Positions 35,947 through 47,800 of a stretch of DNA of 64,000 nucleotides are shown here, in pieces (positions within the stretch are counted from its first letter, which is position 1; the number at the start of each line of letters is the position of its first letter). The notes below the pieces were generated by a model. The model was given only the letters and a program-made list of their open reading frames with translations, ran no database searches and had not been told where the DNA came from. The stretch is from Cinnamomum chago. Its lineage: Eukaryota; Streptophyta; Magnoliopsida; Laurales; Lauraceae. Location of the stretch: positions 78,581,501-78,645,500 of the forward strand of contig CP142452.1 in NCBI GenBank assembly GCA_038049695.1, read 5' to 3'. The translations under genes and the position numbers were made by a program.

Positions 35947-36853
35947 GGTTTTTGTCTTTACATGGCTTAACTACTAATTACATGACCCTTTATCAACCTA
36001 GGGATATAAATATTGCCATTTCAATGAGACTTGTGGATGTGGGATTCAATTGCTTCACCATCAAGACCATTAACTGAAATGGCCCAAAATAAACATAGAT
36101 AGTAAGATCCTGTCCACCCAATGTTTGCCTTTCCATGCATGTATGTAATTTTATTTTATTTTTCCAATAACCTTCCATTTAAAGTTAGAGAATCAAGGTT
36201 GGTAGTACCCTATCAGCCAGACTATTGGAACAGTCTATTAGGTCTAGGGTTCATCAGATAAGTGGTTTGGATCAGAAAACCATTGGCCTTTCTTCCATCT
36301 ACAGAAGATATAAACTGCTATCCACGTTGGAACAGTAGGACCATTATGCCCATTATGGGCGAAAGTACATATTTTCTACAGAAGGTGGTGATTCATATTC
36401 ATAAGAACTAGACAGAACATCAATATACATCCCTTCTACTTATTTGTCTGTTTTGTGTTTGGGCCCCAGATTAAATAGGCATAAATTAGTTTACACGAAC
36501 TACATACTACCATCCAATGTAGAATGGCGTTGTGTTTTTCAATCGAAATCAAATCTCTCCAATATGGCTGATACACTGATCCATATCACTAATACGACTC
36601 ATAGGTATATATTGGATTTTGGAAAAGGAAACAATTTATAGATAAAATACAACTCAGATTAGAGCATACATGAAAACACCTCTAGTAGAAAATTTACACT
36701 TTCAATATTTTTTGGTTCTCTGAATGTAGAGAATTAGAACAAGCTATGAAACCTTCTCTCCTTTCTATATAATTTCATTTTCTAAAATTTGGTGAAGGTA
36801 AAAGATTGACTTTTTTATTATTTTTTTTTATATTTTGAAACTTCCCTTTTTGG
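35945..36853. other. MAKR 3' flank
   Basis: 3' UTR remainder and intergenic DNA without a recognisable gene. Confidence 0.6.
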
Positions 36854-37038
36854 GGGGAAGTTTTAAGTGCATCCATCCCTCACCATAGGGTGAGGGACAC
36901 TTCTATAATTGAAAATTTTCAAGTACAAAAGTTACTTTTCAAGTACATATAGAGAGGTACACTTCCTTGTCTTCATGTGTAAAAAGGAGAAGTGTCACTC
37001 ACCCTATGGTGAAGGATAGATGCACTTGAAACTTCCCC
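36854..37038. mobile_element. Short inverted-repeat MITE, same end family as 18286-18664 (copy B)
   Basis: Terminal repeats of about 52 bp, left GGGGAAGTTTTAAGTGCATC and CATCCCTCACCATAGGGTGA, are matched by the right end with a handful of mismatches. Each arm itself contains a small palindrome CTCACCATAGGGTGAG. The centre is only about 80 bp, so this is an internally shortened relative of the 379-bp copy. Confidence 0.75.
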
Positions 37039-37177
37039 CTCTTTTTTGTATTCTAGCTAAAGTGCAAATGCAAGGAATACAAACTCGCACATACAAGGGG
37101 TGGGGGGTGGACATGTTCGATGCCCAGTCACCCCAGTGAGAACTGTCGTATCGTACTACAGTGATAAGACGCCATTT

Positions 37178-37179
<2 letters not shown>

Positions 37180-37226
<47 letters not shown>
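37180..37226. repeat. (TC)n(TA)n compound microsatellite
   Basis: About seven TC units run into about 18 TA units. Confidence 0.95.
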
Positions 37227-37231
<5 letters not shown>

Positions 37232-38349
37232 CTTCAAAATGCAAAACCCTTTTTTATGAGTTGATGTAGAAAATTGAGAAGAGGTAAAGGGTTTATATTT
37301 CATGTTATTGATATTCTCAATTAAGGAAACCAAAGAAAGTAAGAAGTTATACTTTCCCCATTTTTATATGTAATTTCATTTTTGAAATTTTAATAAAAAT
37401 AAAGAATTAGTTTTTTTTTTCCTTATCTCGTGGTTCACAGTTTCAAATATTGGCCAATGAGGTATCATACTTCCTTTTATTTTTTTCCTTTTTGGTCTAC
37501 AAAGGAACATTAGTATCAGTTTGATACCCGATTCACACTTGTATTATTGTTGATACCAACTATATACGGACATGCACTCTCAATTTATTTTTCTTAATAA
37601 TCAAGTTTGTTAGTTCAAGCCTTCAAGAAAAGTGGAAAGATCACACTTAAATTTTTCTTCATTATTTTATTTGTCAATGGGTCCTAATTGTGATACTTTC
37701 GGATTTAAATCAGTTTTGTTAAACGCGTTAATTTCATGAGAAATAGATTAGTTTAAAAAAGTAGATTAACCAAATCACCGGCTTGAGATCTAATCTAAAA
37801 TCGGACCCCACATGTAAATTAAAAAGAATGTGTGAACTGTGATCACTAATGTGAGATGAACTGCGACCCAAGAATCATGAACCATTAATTTAATCAAGGA
37901 TTAGTTAACACTGCTTAAAGGTTTTTAGAGAAACTGAAAAGTCTTTTCTTTCTTCCTTAGTTTAAAATTCAATCTCGAATATTGAGAAAAAGGTGAAATG
38001 CACTTTTAAATATTTATTGATGTTCTAAATTAAAGAAAATTAAACAAAGTAACATCTCTTTCTAACATCATTGATAAGCACCAGATGGATTGGGTGGTTA
38101 TTGACATGGCTTGCATTTTCTAACATCATCTTCCCAGCAGTTAGTATGGCTCAATTTCAGGTCATGTTCTTGGACATTGATGATAATCCAATTAGTGTAA
38201 CTTCTGTAAATGTTCTATCCACTGAGAGGCCGTATCTTTAATATGTTCAGCTTTCCCATCAGCAAATGGAAATATAATCAGCTGTAGAAAAATTCAGATG
38301 CCCCATATAATTTTGCCAATAGTTATTGCTATTAGATAGACATTATATC
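37227..38349. other. Intergenic DNA
   Basis: AT-rich, no supported gene or element. Confidence 0.6.
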
Positions 38350-39348
38350 GGCCGTTTGGAAACTCTTTAGTCTAGTAAGTATGAGCTAATTAGAATAAGG
38401 TCTAAAATAAAAGCTATGATTTTTAAATTCTGATTTACAATTATTATGTTCAGTAAAAGTATATATAAAAAAAAAGTCTTATTTCATGAGGTAGTTGGGG
38501 CTCGCCTTTAAGAATTGTGATGATTAGGGCCCACCTTTTAAAAACTACAAAGTAAAACCCACTATTTGCATCATCTATATATTTTATGAAGTTATTTTCA
38601 TTTAAAACACTAGTAAATTTTGCATTGTTCGCCTCCATCCGGTTTAGCTAGAAAATCTCTTAAAAAAACTGCCTCCCTTATATAAGTAGAGCCAAATGCT
38701 CTAATTTGCAAATAAGCTCTAAAATTAGAAAATACAATTAGAGGTTTACCAAACACTCTAATATGTAAATAAGGTATAAATCACAAAGTAAGAGCTTATT
38801 TTTTGAGTTACCGAACGCATGGTTGGAAAACTCCCCGAGTTGACTCTTGACTCTTCCGAGTCATCTTGTTTTGACGAAAGATCGAATCAAATATAGGGGA
38901 GACTCGCTCGAGTCGTCTTGGTTTATTAAGTTATTTATAGTTGAACCATTTGATAGGTAGATCTAATTTTAAAAAATTAACATTTGTTTTTTTAATAAGT
39001 ATTAAACAATTTAAAAATAATGATTGGTATGTAATTTGAAACTTATATTTGATAATTTACATTCGATATTTGGACTAACAAATTATGTAATATGCAATCT
39101 ATTTAATTTATTTTTTATTATAATATTTTTGTTGTATATATAAATTTCTTAATTTGAATTTATTATCATGAATGCATGTACATAAATGATTATTTTTATT
39201 TTATACCATTTTTAAAATAACATTAAAATTATTTTAAAAAAGACATAACTCTCTCGAGTCACCGCATTGACTCTATCCGAATCAAATTTTTTGCATTGAA
39301 CGAGTCTAGTCTGAGTCCCAAGTTTTCCAACCTTGACCAAACGCCCCC
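38350..39348. mobile_element. GGSCGTTTGG-ended element hosting a nested hAT MITE
   Basis: The left end CGGCCGTTTGGAAACTC pairs with the inverse of the right end, GGGGCGTTYGGTAACTC, once the inner insertion at 38818-39335 is removed. The interior is AT-rich with AATTAGA and TAAGCTC words, and non-coding. The outer target duplication is not visible. Confidence 0.5.
38818..39335. mobile_element. hAT-type MITE with 8-bp target duplication
   Basis: The ends CATGGTTGGAAAACTC and, reverse-complemented, CAAGGTTGGAAAACTTG start with the CA typical of hAT elements. The direct repeat ACCGAACG (38810-38817) / ACCAAACG (39336-39343) has one mismatch. GAGTTGACTC and ACTCGCTCGAGTC words sit beneath both ends. 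The 518-bp interior is AT-rich and non-coding. Confidence 0.7.
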
Positions 39349-40207
39349 AGGAGAATTACCACATGAATTAATATAGTAGCAGCAATTTATAATCAACTAT
39401 TATAAAGATACTTCCAAATTGGTTTGTCAAATATAGTGAAAAATGAAACACCCTTCATCTCAGCACTACAAATATATATATATATATATATATATGTTTT
39501 TTATTTTTTATTTTTTATGAAGCACTACATCTCAACACTACAATTTAATTAAGCATTGTGAGGCCATCTTTATATGCAAGACCTATATAAATATAGTCTT
39601 CACCTTTTCAAAAACTAATAGATATTACTAATCATACTCATACTATAGTGATTAAGAAAAGCCACTTGTCTCCCCCTACATACTTGTCACTATTGATCAT
39701 GCTAATAGAGACCCACTTAAAGGCACTATGATTCTTTGATTATTTAATAGTAAAGACTAGGAAATCTTGAAGTGCAGACAAAGGGCCATTCAAATGCCTT
39801 TTGGTTTGCAAAGTAGGTACTGCAAAACCTTAAACTAAGTGAACATGTCAATGAAAGGTCTGGCAGTATTAATGACAAAGAAAGAAGTAGAAACAAACCC
39901 ACTAATGCTGTTAAGCACTTGCACTGTTGAAAAGCATAAAACAACAAAAACCACCTCCTTTTTCCCCTACGACCCTTTACATCACATAAAGGGAGACCGA
40001 ATAATAAGATAATGACATTCTTCTTTTGCATTTGCACTTTTGACACTAGTGGGGGCATCACAGAGTTCACTTAGCTGGTAAACTGTTCATTAATCAAGGG
40101 TTATCCAAACAGGGGACTCTTCAAGATTCTCAATGGAAACAACCAGTTTTCCCTGTGAATTTTTCAGGATGGACTGTGAATGGATCATATTGCAATTGCC
40201 TCAGTGA
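39349..40207. other. Intergenic DNA
   Basis: An (AT)n tract lies at 39473-39495. No gene is supported; a 108-codon minus-strand frame at 39744-40070 has no recognisable motif. Confidence 0.6.
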
Positions 40208-40573
40208 TAGGGTGGCAAGAAAGTTGTACAAGTGCTTAAAATGGACTTGTACAAGCTCCACCCGAAACTGTCCTGTATATTAATTGATCAGGTTGTAAAG
40301 TGTCAAACCAAATCCAGCCTGGAGTTAAAATGGACCAACTGAACCTTTATTTGGTAGGTAATGTTCAGGTTGCGTTTATGGGTCGGTGCAATTAGTCAGG
40401 GTGGGTCAGGTTCACACGTTAAACAGCCAGAATGGACTCAACACGAACCCAACACTTAATATTAATTGCGTGAGAAATGTGGTCCTGAACCCAACTCAAG
40501 AAGAAGTGAGGTTAACTCAAGCCCTGAATTACAGGGTCAGGTTCAGGTCAGATCAGGAATTGCCACCCAAACT
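40208..40573. mobile_element. GGGTGGCAA-ended MITE
   Basis: The left end TAGGGTGGCAAGAAAGT and the inverse of the right end, TTGGGTGGCAATTCCTG, are short inverted repeats around a GGTTCAGGT- and AACCCAAC-rich interior. This is the usual look of non-autonomous hAT elements in plants. No clear target duplication. Confidence 0.45.
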
Positions 40574-41790
40574 CAGCAGCAAAACAAGTCAACAATCATC
40601 TAATAAGCTGTTTGTTAGGCCCATTACATTGAAAACTTAATAGATAATAGAGCCTGAATCAAATGACTCCTTCCTAATTTTTATTATGTAGCCAACAACT
40701 ATATGCAGCAGAACTAGATAAACTTCAGCAGCCCCTTTTCTTTATTCTTGTGGATTCTGGTAACATACAACTACAAACCAAATATGAGATAATTGTATGT
40801 ACGTGGGATCCCAGCTCCAGTCTAGCCTCTACAGGCTTTAAGTTTCAGGTCGAACTGTCGAAGTCATCCTAATGTTAAATTTCTGCACTAGGACTGCTGT
40901 CACACATTTTACCTTTTCACACTAAGTTAAAAGCGAGGGTCATTATCATCATCAACCAGCTAATCTTATCTATTTGAGGTTGGCTTTGTGAGTTCCAGTT
41001 CTCACCACAACCCTATTTGTAGCTAATGTTTATAGTAACTCCACAATCTATTATCTTTCTCACTTCATTTAAGGACCTCAGAGGCATTGCTGATTGCTCT
41101 ATTCCTAGTTCCTTGAATAAAAAAATAAAGATCAGAGATTAGTGGCCTGCCTAACATTATGGAGATGCATTGTCATCCATCTAAATAATTAAGGACTTTG
41201 CTACCCCAAATCCACATCAGAGATTAGTGGCCTGCCAATTTCATCAAGAGTGCAGTTTTTCGCAATGCCCATTTATTCTTGCCTGAGATAGCTATCCTTT
41301 TTTTCACTCAACTAGCTTTATCTGAAGCTGTGTTAAGCTTCAAAGAGCTTTTGGGTGGGTTTTGGGAGGGTGGAAGTGGTATAACATCTCCTACTGTCAG
41401 CCACCATGAAGTTGCAGATTTGAGTCAAGTTACTTATCGAAAATAAAATAAAATAAAAATCCAACATACAGGTACATTTTAGAATATGAAAGTGTACATG
41501 ATTAGGTTCTATGCATTTATGGCACATGTGGACACTGCATACTGTAATTGTTGCATTAGAGGCATAGAAGGATTTCTTTTGAAACTAACATATGAATGGA
41601 TGACAATGCATCTCCATAATGTTATTTTCCTAATTATTTAGATGGAAAAAACTCGTATTTAATAAATAAAGGGAGCAACTCACAGCCATTATGAATGTAA
41701 CTGGAAGAGAAGCAAGCAATAAGGATTGGAAACCAATTGTAGCGGGAGTTCCAGGGCTATTAGAAATCCTATGCAACTTCCATCATTAAC
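40574..41790. other. Spacer and NUDT9 3' flank, with shuffled repeats
   Basis: CAGAGATTAGTGGCCTGCC occurs at about 41133 and 41217. The block 41153-41193 reappears inverted at 41598-41645 with its two halves exchanged. The minus-strand NUDT9 3' UTR lies near 41790. Confidence 0.6.
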
Positions 41791-41823
41791 TCAGATATCT
41801 TTTGCAACTTCCATCATCAACTC
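41772..41823 (-). repeat. 31-bp tandem duplication across the NUDT9 stop codon
   Basis: TGCAACTTCCATCATYAACTC occurs at 41772-41792 and 41803-41823. On the minus strand the coding copy specifies ELMMEVA; the second copy lies in the 3' UTR just behind the stop. Confidence 0.85.
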
Positions 41824-44800
41824 GTACAAGGCGAATCCACCTTTATGGCATCCAGGCATTCTCAATGCCATGTTTGCCACCTCATCCTGATATTTAAGGA
41901 AAGAGATCAACAATCACTGAGACATAAATACCAAACAGAAATATGCATTAAAATTGAAACGTACTTTCAGGTCTGACTATAGCCCAAATTAAGTGGCCTG
42001 TATTTTGACAAACGGTTGTTCCCCTGTTCTGCAATGCATATGGGGCAGTGTGGAATCTGAAACCACATAGGTGTAGTCCTTTCACCTTCTAATCGTTCAC
42101 CAAATGCCTATGTGATCTAGGGCAGAGTTTGAAACAACAGTAATCCACCATTTAGCCAAAATAGTAAGCCAGCTACCTTTTGGGGAACATCCAAATATAA
42201 CTTATTGCTCTTAATGAAAGTAGGAAAAAAAGGATCTTAATAGTTTGCGAAGGAAAGCCCAATTCTACATTTTTGAAAATCAAGTATGCACCAACCCTTG
42301 AAACAGTATAAAGCTGCGTGGACTCGTATCCATCTTGTGCTTTGGAATACAGTTGTTGAATTTCTTGAGACTTGAGATTACATTTAAGAAAGAAGAAAGC
42401 TGTTGGACGAACATTTAGCTCCCTGCGGGATATACCAATAAAGACAGGATCCGTCTGTGTAGGTGGTCAATGAAAACAAACAAAATAAGATAAGGTCTAG
42501 AGCCAGGGAACATTACTGAACTTCATGAAGGCAGTAATGCAAATCAGTATAAAACACATGTCAAGTATTATAACTGTCCACCAAATACTGCATGGAGGCA
42601 CTTTAGAAACTAGCACATCATATGCTCATATAGTCATATGATCTCCACAGAATCTATAATGGATCAATTACCCAGCAACAATCTTTAATCAACGTATTGT
42701 AACCATTTGCTCGGTTGTAAGGAGATATAAGGCCCTCCATACTGATCAATTGATACATATACCAACTACAGAGCTTAATTCTTATTCTTGCAGCCGGCAG
42801 TCAATGAGTCATCACAAATCACAATCAATATTTATAATTTGGATTATCAGGATTGATGATACATATCTGCCACACATATTCTCAATGAGTTGCCACACAT
42901 TTGGATTATCAGGATTGACGATACAAGCAGAGAAAGCCTGAAGTAATGATTTGGATATGAAATTTTAGGCTGGTTTGAAACTGGGTTAAGGGCAAGATTT
43001 TGAGTTAATTTGGTGAAGGTTTAGGCCAGAAATCAGGGCAAGGAACTGGTGTCTAGGACAGCACAGTATTTGAGGATCAAACTGAAAGAAGGGGAAAAAA
43101 GGAATGTAAGGAAAGCTGATAACTGAAAGTAGCATTGGTTGGTAACAGAAAACAGAGCAAACGCAACAATATCCCACCCACTTTGGTACCAAATTAATGC
43201 AGATTGGCCCTTGAAGTGGCACATCAAACTTCCACTGCTTTTAATAAACCTAGGAGCCGCACCTAGAGGTTCCTTGGAGTCACACAAGGGGACCACATAG
43301 TCACACAAAAGAAGTAAAATCCTTTCTACCGTGAAAACAAACTAAATCTTGTTCCAAATTGATTGAAAGCAATGAATGTTGTGTCTGCTACATAAGAGAA
43401 CTAAAGGATCATTTCATAATAAAACTTGGCCACCTCTTGCTATTTCCAAAATGAAAAAGAAAAAAAAAAAAAGGAGTTAATTAATAAAAAAATGATTGCT
43501 GCTAACAAGAATAGGACACTTTAACAAATACATGAGACTTCCAACTAGATTTTCCTAAATAATCTAGGACACGTGGACCATCTGAACTAAAAAGAAAGGA
43601 AAAGTCATGCGAACCATATGGGTTTTGAATTAAAACACAAAGTACCCAGCATTTTAAGTTCTATGACATCTGAAACCCATAGTTAGATATAGGCCCTTTA
43701 GGATCCTTCAAACTTCTTCATATGCACCATAAGGTCTCTTCTCAAAGAGGCTGGGCCTTTACGAGCTCAGTGCTGAAGCAATAGACAACTGCTAACCGAA
43801 GAAGAGCAGCACGGGACACAAGACGGGAAGGAGCCTTAACTTCTTCTTTTTTTTTTTTCTTTTCTTTTTTTTTTTTTAACCAGTAAGGGGCCTTAACAAT
43901 ACCTATAAATTCTTCTAACTATGAACGATACGAAGGAGAGAGCATATAGACCACATGCAACCTAATAAAAAATCAATCATCTCCTCTCTAGTTTAATCCA
44001 AAAACTGAGTGGAATGTATTTCATCAAACTCACATGATACTCCCGTATCAACCTTCCTAGTTGCTAGTCTACCCAAAAACAGTATTTTGGAAAGTTCTAG
44101 TGGATTTAACAAACCTCAACCAATGGGGTCTGATTTCATTATGCCAGAAGAAATATGCATTCATTGCATTAATATTTTACTTCATAATTTACTGGATAAT
44201 ATATGAAATACAGGTGAAGCAAATATAACATAAAAGGTCAAAACTTAAGAAGCCACATGAGGTCTTAGCAAATTAGTTTCTACTATCAAATAAAGGAAGC
44301 ACTAATAAAAGAATATAATGAATCTACTGCAATGACTGATGTCCAAATCCAACTGAGTGAGGATAACTTAACAAGAGATGGAGAAGGCACTCCAATTTCT
44401 TCAACTACTTCACGTATAATTCCATCAAACATCTCCTGCGAGACCTTATTGTTTATATTTCCAGACTCTGTCAAGTCTTCTTTGTGATGGTGGGCTGACA
44501 GACCTATTTCCTCAGGCTGCCAATTGACAGAAAATAAATTTCAGCAATATCTCCACATGTCAGCTTTTATGATCATGGTCTAGGAAAGAGAAAAAGAGTA
44601 ATCAAAAGGTCTAAAAAGCACTTAAAGCGCTGAAACAATCACCAGGACAACATGATGCATAAATTAAATGGTGTAATTATCCACAAGCATGAACCCATCA
44701 TTAAGCTAAGAAGCTCATTTGCCACTCCAAGTTTGTCATCCCATACATTTTGTTCTTTTCTAGCCCAACTCCCAAGTCAAATAAATAAATAGCGCAAAAA

Positions 44801-47800
44801 ACGCTGCGTGAAAAAAAATATCTATAGAATATCTTAAACAAGTTAGAGAAACAAGCAACTTCAACGGTACTCTTGACATTCTAGGACATCTTATTCATGA
44901 AAATGAAATTTAGGAAGAGGACCACATCATACATGCTGCCCATAAAAATTTGGACCGGCTTGAAAGGTAAATTGCCACTAGGCTTATGGATATAAATACA
45001 GAGGGAAGGGCATAAACAAGGTCCATAGTCAATGGGGATTTATGACTTAAGAAAGTAGCACCGTGATGCTCCAGCAGACTAGTGCTAGGGATGTCTCTGA
45101 CATTATTTTAAGATTTAATCAAGCTTGTTTTATCTTGTTTTAATATGGAGTTGTTGCTTTCACGCAAATCCAACTGGTTGGATTAATCCTGGGCAATTAT
45201 AAGCTCACACTCGCAATACTCAACCCAAGATATGAATAACAGCAATTAGAAAGAAATCTAGCAAGCACTTATTCTATTAAAGAGTAATAATGTGACCCTA
45301 CAAGTAATGCGAAGTGGATGCTCAGACAGATATACAACTATCCAATCTAATTCCAGCAAAATAACCCACTTAAGTTAATTAATTGGGGTGTTTGGAATTC
45401 AGCAGTAAAGCTGCATCTGGGCTTTGAAAGGCTGCTTTGACTGACTGGAAAGTTCTTTGCTAGAATACTCTATTGCTCAGGCTCGTGATAGGATACACTT
45501 TTGCCAGCACTGTGTGAGAACCACCCTCTATGTGGCCAATATCCTCTTCTTTAATGTAGCAGTAGATCCAGCGCTTGGCTCAGAAAAATTAGGAGAACAC
45601 CGGTAGATAAGTACTATGGTCTCTTTGGTTTTGTTCGAACCTATCTGATGATGGAGCATTTTCTTTTATTCATCTTCTTAACCTGTTGGAGACTGTATGT
45701 CTTTCAGATTATGGGAGTGACATCACATTTAGGTACTTGAGTAAAGATAATTTATTTTTTGTTAAAAGTTTCTTTTATGAACCACAGTCTTCTGATTTAT
45801 CAAGAGGTGGGTTATATAAAAAAGGACTCCTAGAGTAGTTGCTTTTTGTTGGGTAGACACTTCAGATAAAATTTTGTCAGTTGATCAATCATGAAGCTGT
45901 CGTCACATTATGAGAAATGGGTGTCTTTAATGGGATAGAGAATCTGGGCACTCTGGCTCAGTGAAATTATGAGTGCAGTTGTGTAGTATTGTGGTGTTCT
46001 TGATTTCATCAGAACTCATATGATGATGCAGCACCTTCTTTTATTTGACTTCTTAACTTACTTGACAGTATTTTCTTCCAGATTATGGAAGTGATCATCA
46101 TATTTGAGCACATGGGTGGAAAGGGCTTTCTTCTGGTCAAAAGTTCTTTTATGAACTACATTCTTTCAATTTACCAGGGGAGGAGGATGCTTGTATTTGA
46201 GAGAAAAGCTCCCTCCTAGAGTGACATCCTTTTTGTTGGCTGGCCACTTCGGAATTTTGACAGTTGATTGATTGGATACGGTCATCAGCGCGTTATAGTG
46301 AAGGGGTGTTTTTCATGTTGCAAAATACAAGAGTAGGGAATCATCTTTTCGTCAAGTGCAGCTTCGCTTACAAGGTTTGGATGTTCATTTTGGAGCTTTC
46401 CATATCTCATGGGTTATGTGCATATCTTTGCACCACTTGGTTTCTTATTAGTGTAAGGGGATATGCTTTCTTCTTCTTCTTCTTCTTCTTCTTCTTCTTC
46501 TTCTTCTTTCCGATGGTATAAGGGAATATGCTCAAAAGAGGGAAATTACTTCTGTGGCACCTAAGTTTGGCCTCTATTGTTGGGCACTTTGGACAGAGCA
46601 GAATAACTACACTCACAAAAATAAAATTGATTCAGTCTACACAGTGGTGTCATGAGAGTTTGTCGTATGGTGATTCAAGTGGCCTCAACAAAATACAATG
46701 TTCAAGAGTGTTCTCCATTGGATTTATGATGCTTTTGGTATGATTGTTTCTTGCTAATTCCATGTCTACAGCCCCTGATGTGCGCCAGTTATTCTATCCT
46801 CTAGGCCAATTGAATCTTAATTTTGACGGGAGTACAGTTATGGGAAGTAGAGCTGGTGTTGGAGGCCTTGCTAGAGATTGAGAGGGCTTTTTGCAAAGAT
46901 ATTAATCTGAACCTTTTTTTTTTTAATGGTAAAGGGACTAGAACCCACAACCCTGGGAGGGTTCTTAATTTACTTTTCATATTTTATTAGGGTCTAGGTT
47001 CAATGAATCTTTTTTTTTAAGGAAATAAAATGCTAGGGTTCTCCCGAATATGCTGGGGGGGGGGGGGGGGGGGGGGGGGGTTGGGGTGGGGTGTGCCTAG
47101 GCTCAAATATGCTAGGGTTGTCCATCAAAGCCCCTTGTCCCAAATATGCTAGGGTTGGTCACATGGATTCACATGGATTCTGTTTCTCCATTCCGATCCA
47201 TACTGAGCCAAATCCTTGGATGGTTGCCTAATTATGATGCACCCAACTAATAGGTTGTTAAGTCGCTGCAGGCCCATGTTTGCGCCTAGCTCCCAGTTGT
47301 GCCTGTGATAACCTGGTCTTGCTCATTGGTTGTGCTATCAAGTGGCCTTCAGGTGCTTCTAACTATCTGTGGCAGACAGCAACTTTATTAAATGAGATGC
47401 AAAATCTGCAACTTTAGAAGGGTTTTTATTCACTCATATTTCCAGTTCGGTTGATATATTTTGAAGGTTGATCAACTTGCTAAAAAGGGATGTTTCTAGA
47501 CTCTTGTATTATGCTTAATTATGCGAACTGATCTGGCTGTTCTTATTTTGTTATTTGATCAATACATTACCATTAGAAAAAGAAAAAGAAAAAAATATAT
47601 ATATATATATAACGCTCACGCATTTACAGCTCAGGATCTACGAAATATTGACAAGGCAATGGTTCACAATCTGGGAATTATCAGGAATTATTTGAAAATA
47701 GAAAGTCGGAGTTTTTTATAAATTAAAAAATATGGTTTAATTCATTTTTCGCTTTATAGTAAAAAACGGGAAAGGGAAAAATACTATTCTAAACCCACAA

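Larger units (their letters stand above)
45390..47598 (+). mobile_element. L1-like LINE remnant, 3' part, with internal repeat
   Basis: Plus-strand frames show the tail of a plant L1-type ORF2. There is a reverse-transcriptase zinc-binding module (CFMLQNTRVGNHLFVKCSFA then YKVW, about 46315-46380), preceded by a KAPPRVTSF-like stretch near 46208. An RNase H start LNLNFDGS with GVGGLARD follows at 46812-46880, and a closing DQLAKKG-like block near 47470. The 3' end is an (A4G)n/A-rich tail at 47576-47597. Stops and frame changes are frequent, including a TGA after GGLARD. Two diverged copies of the region before the zinc-binding module lie at about 45620-45925 and 46000-46300. The stretch 46910-47230 interrupts the RNase H part and contains other repeats. 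Confidence 0.7.
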
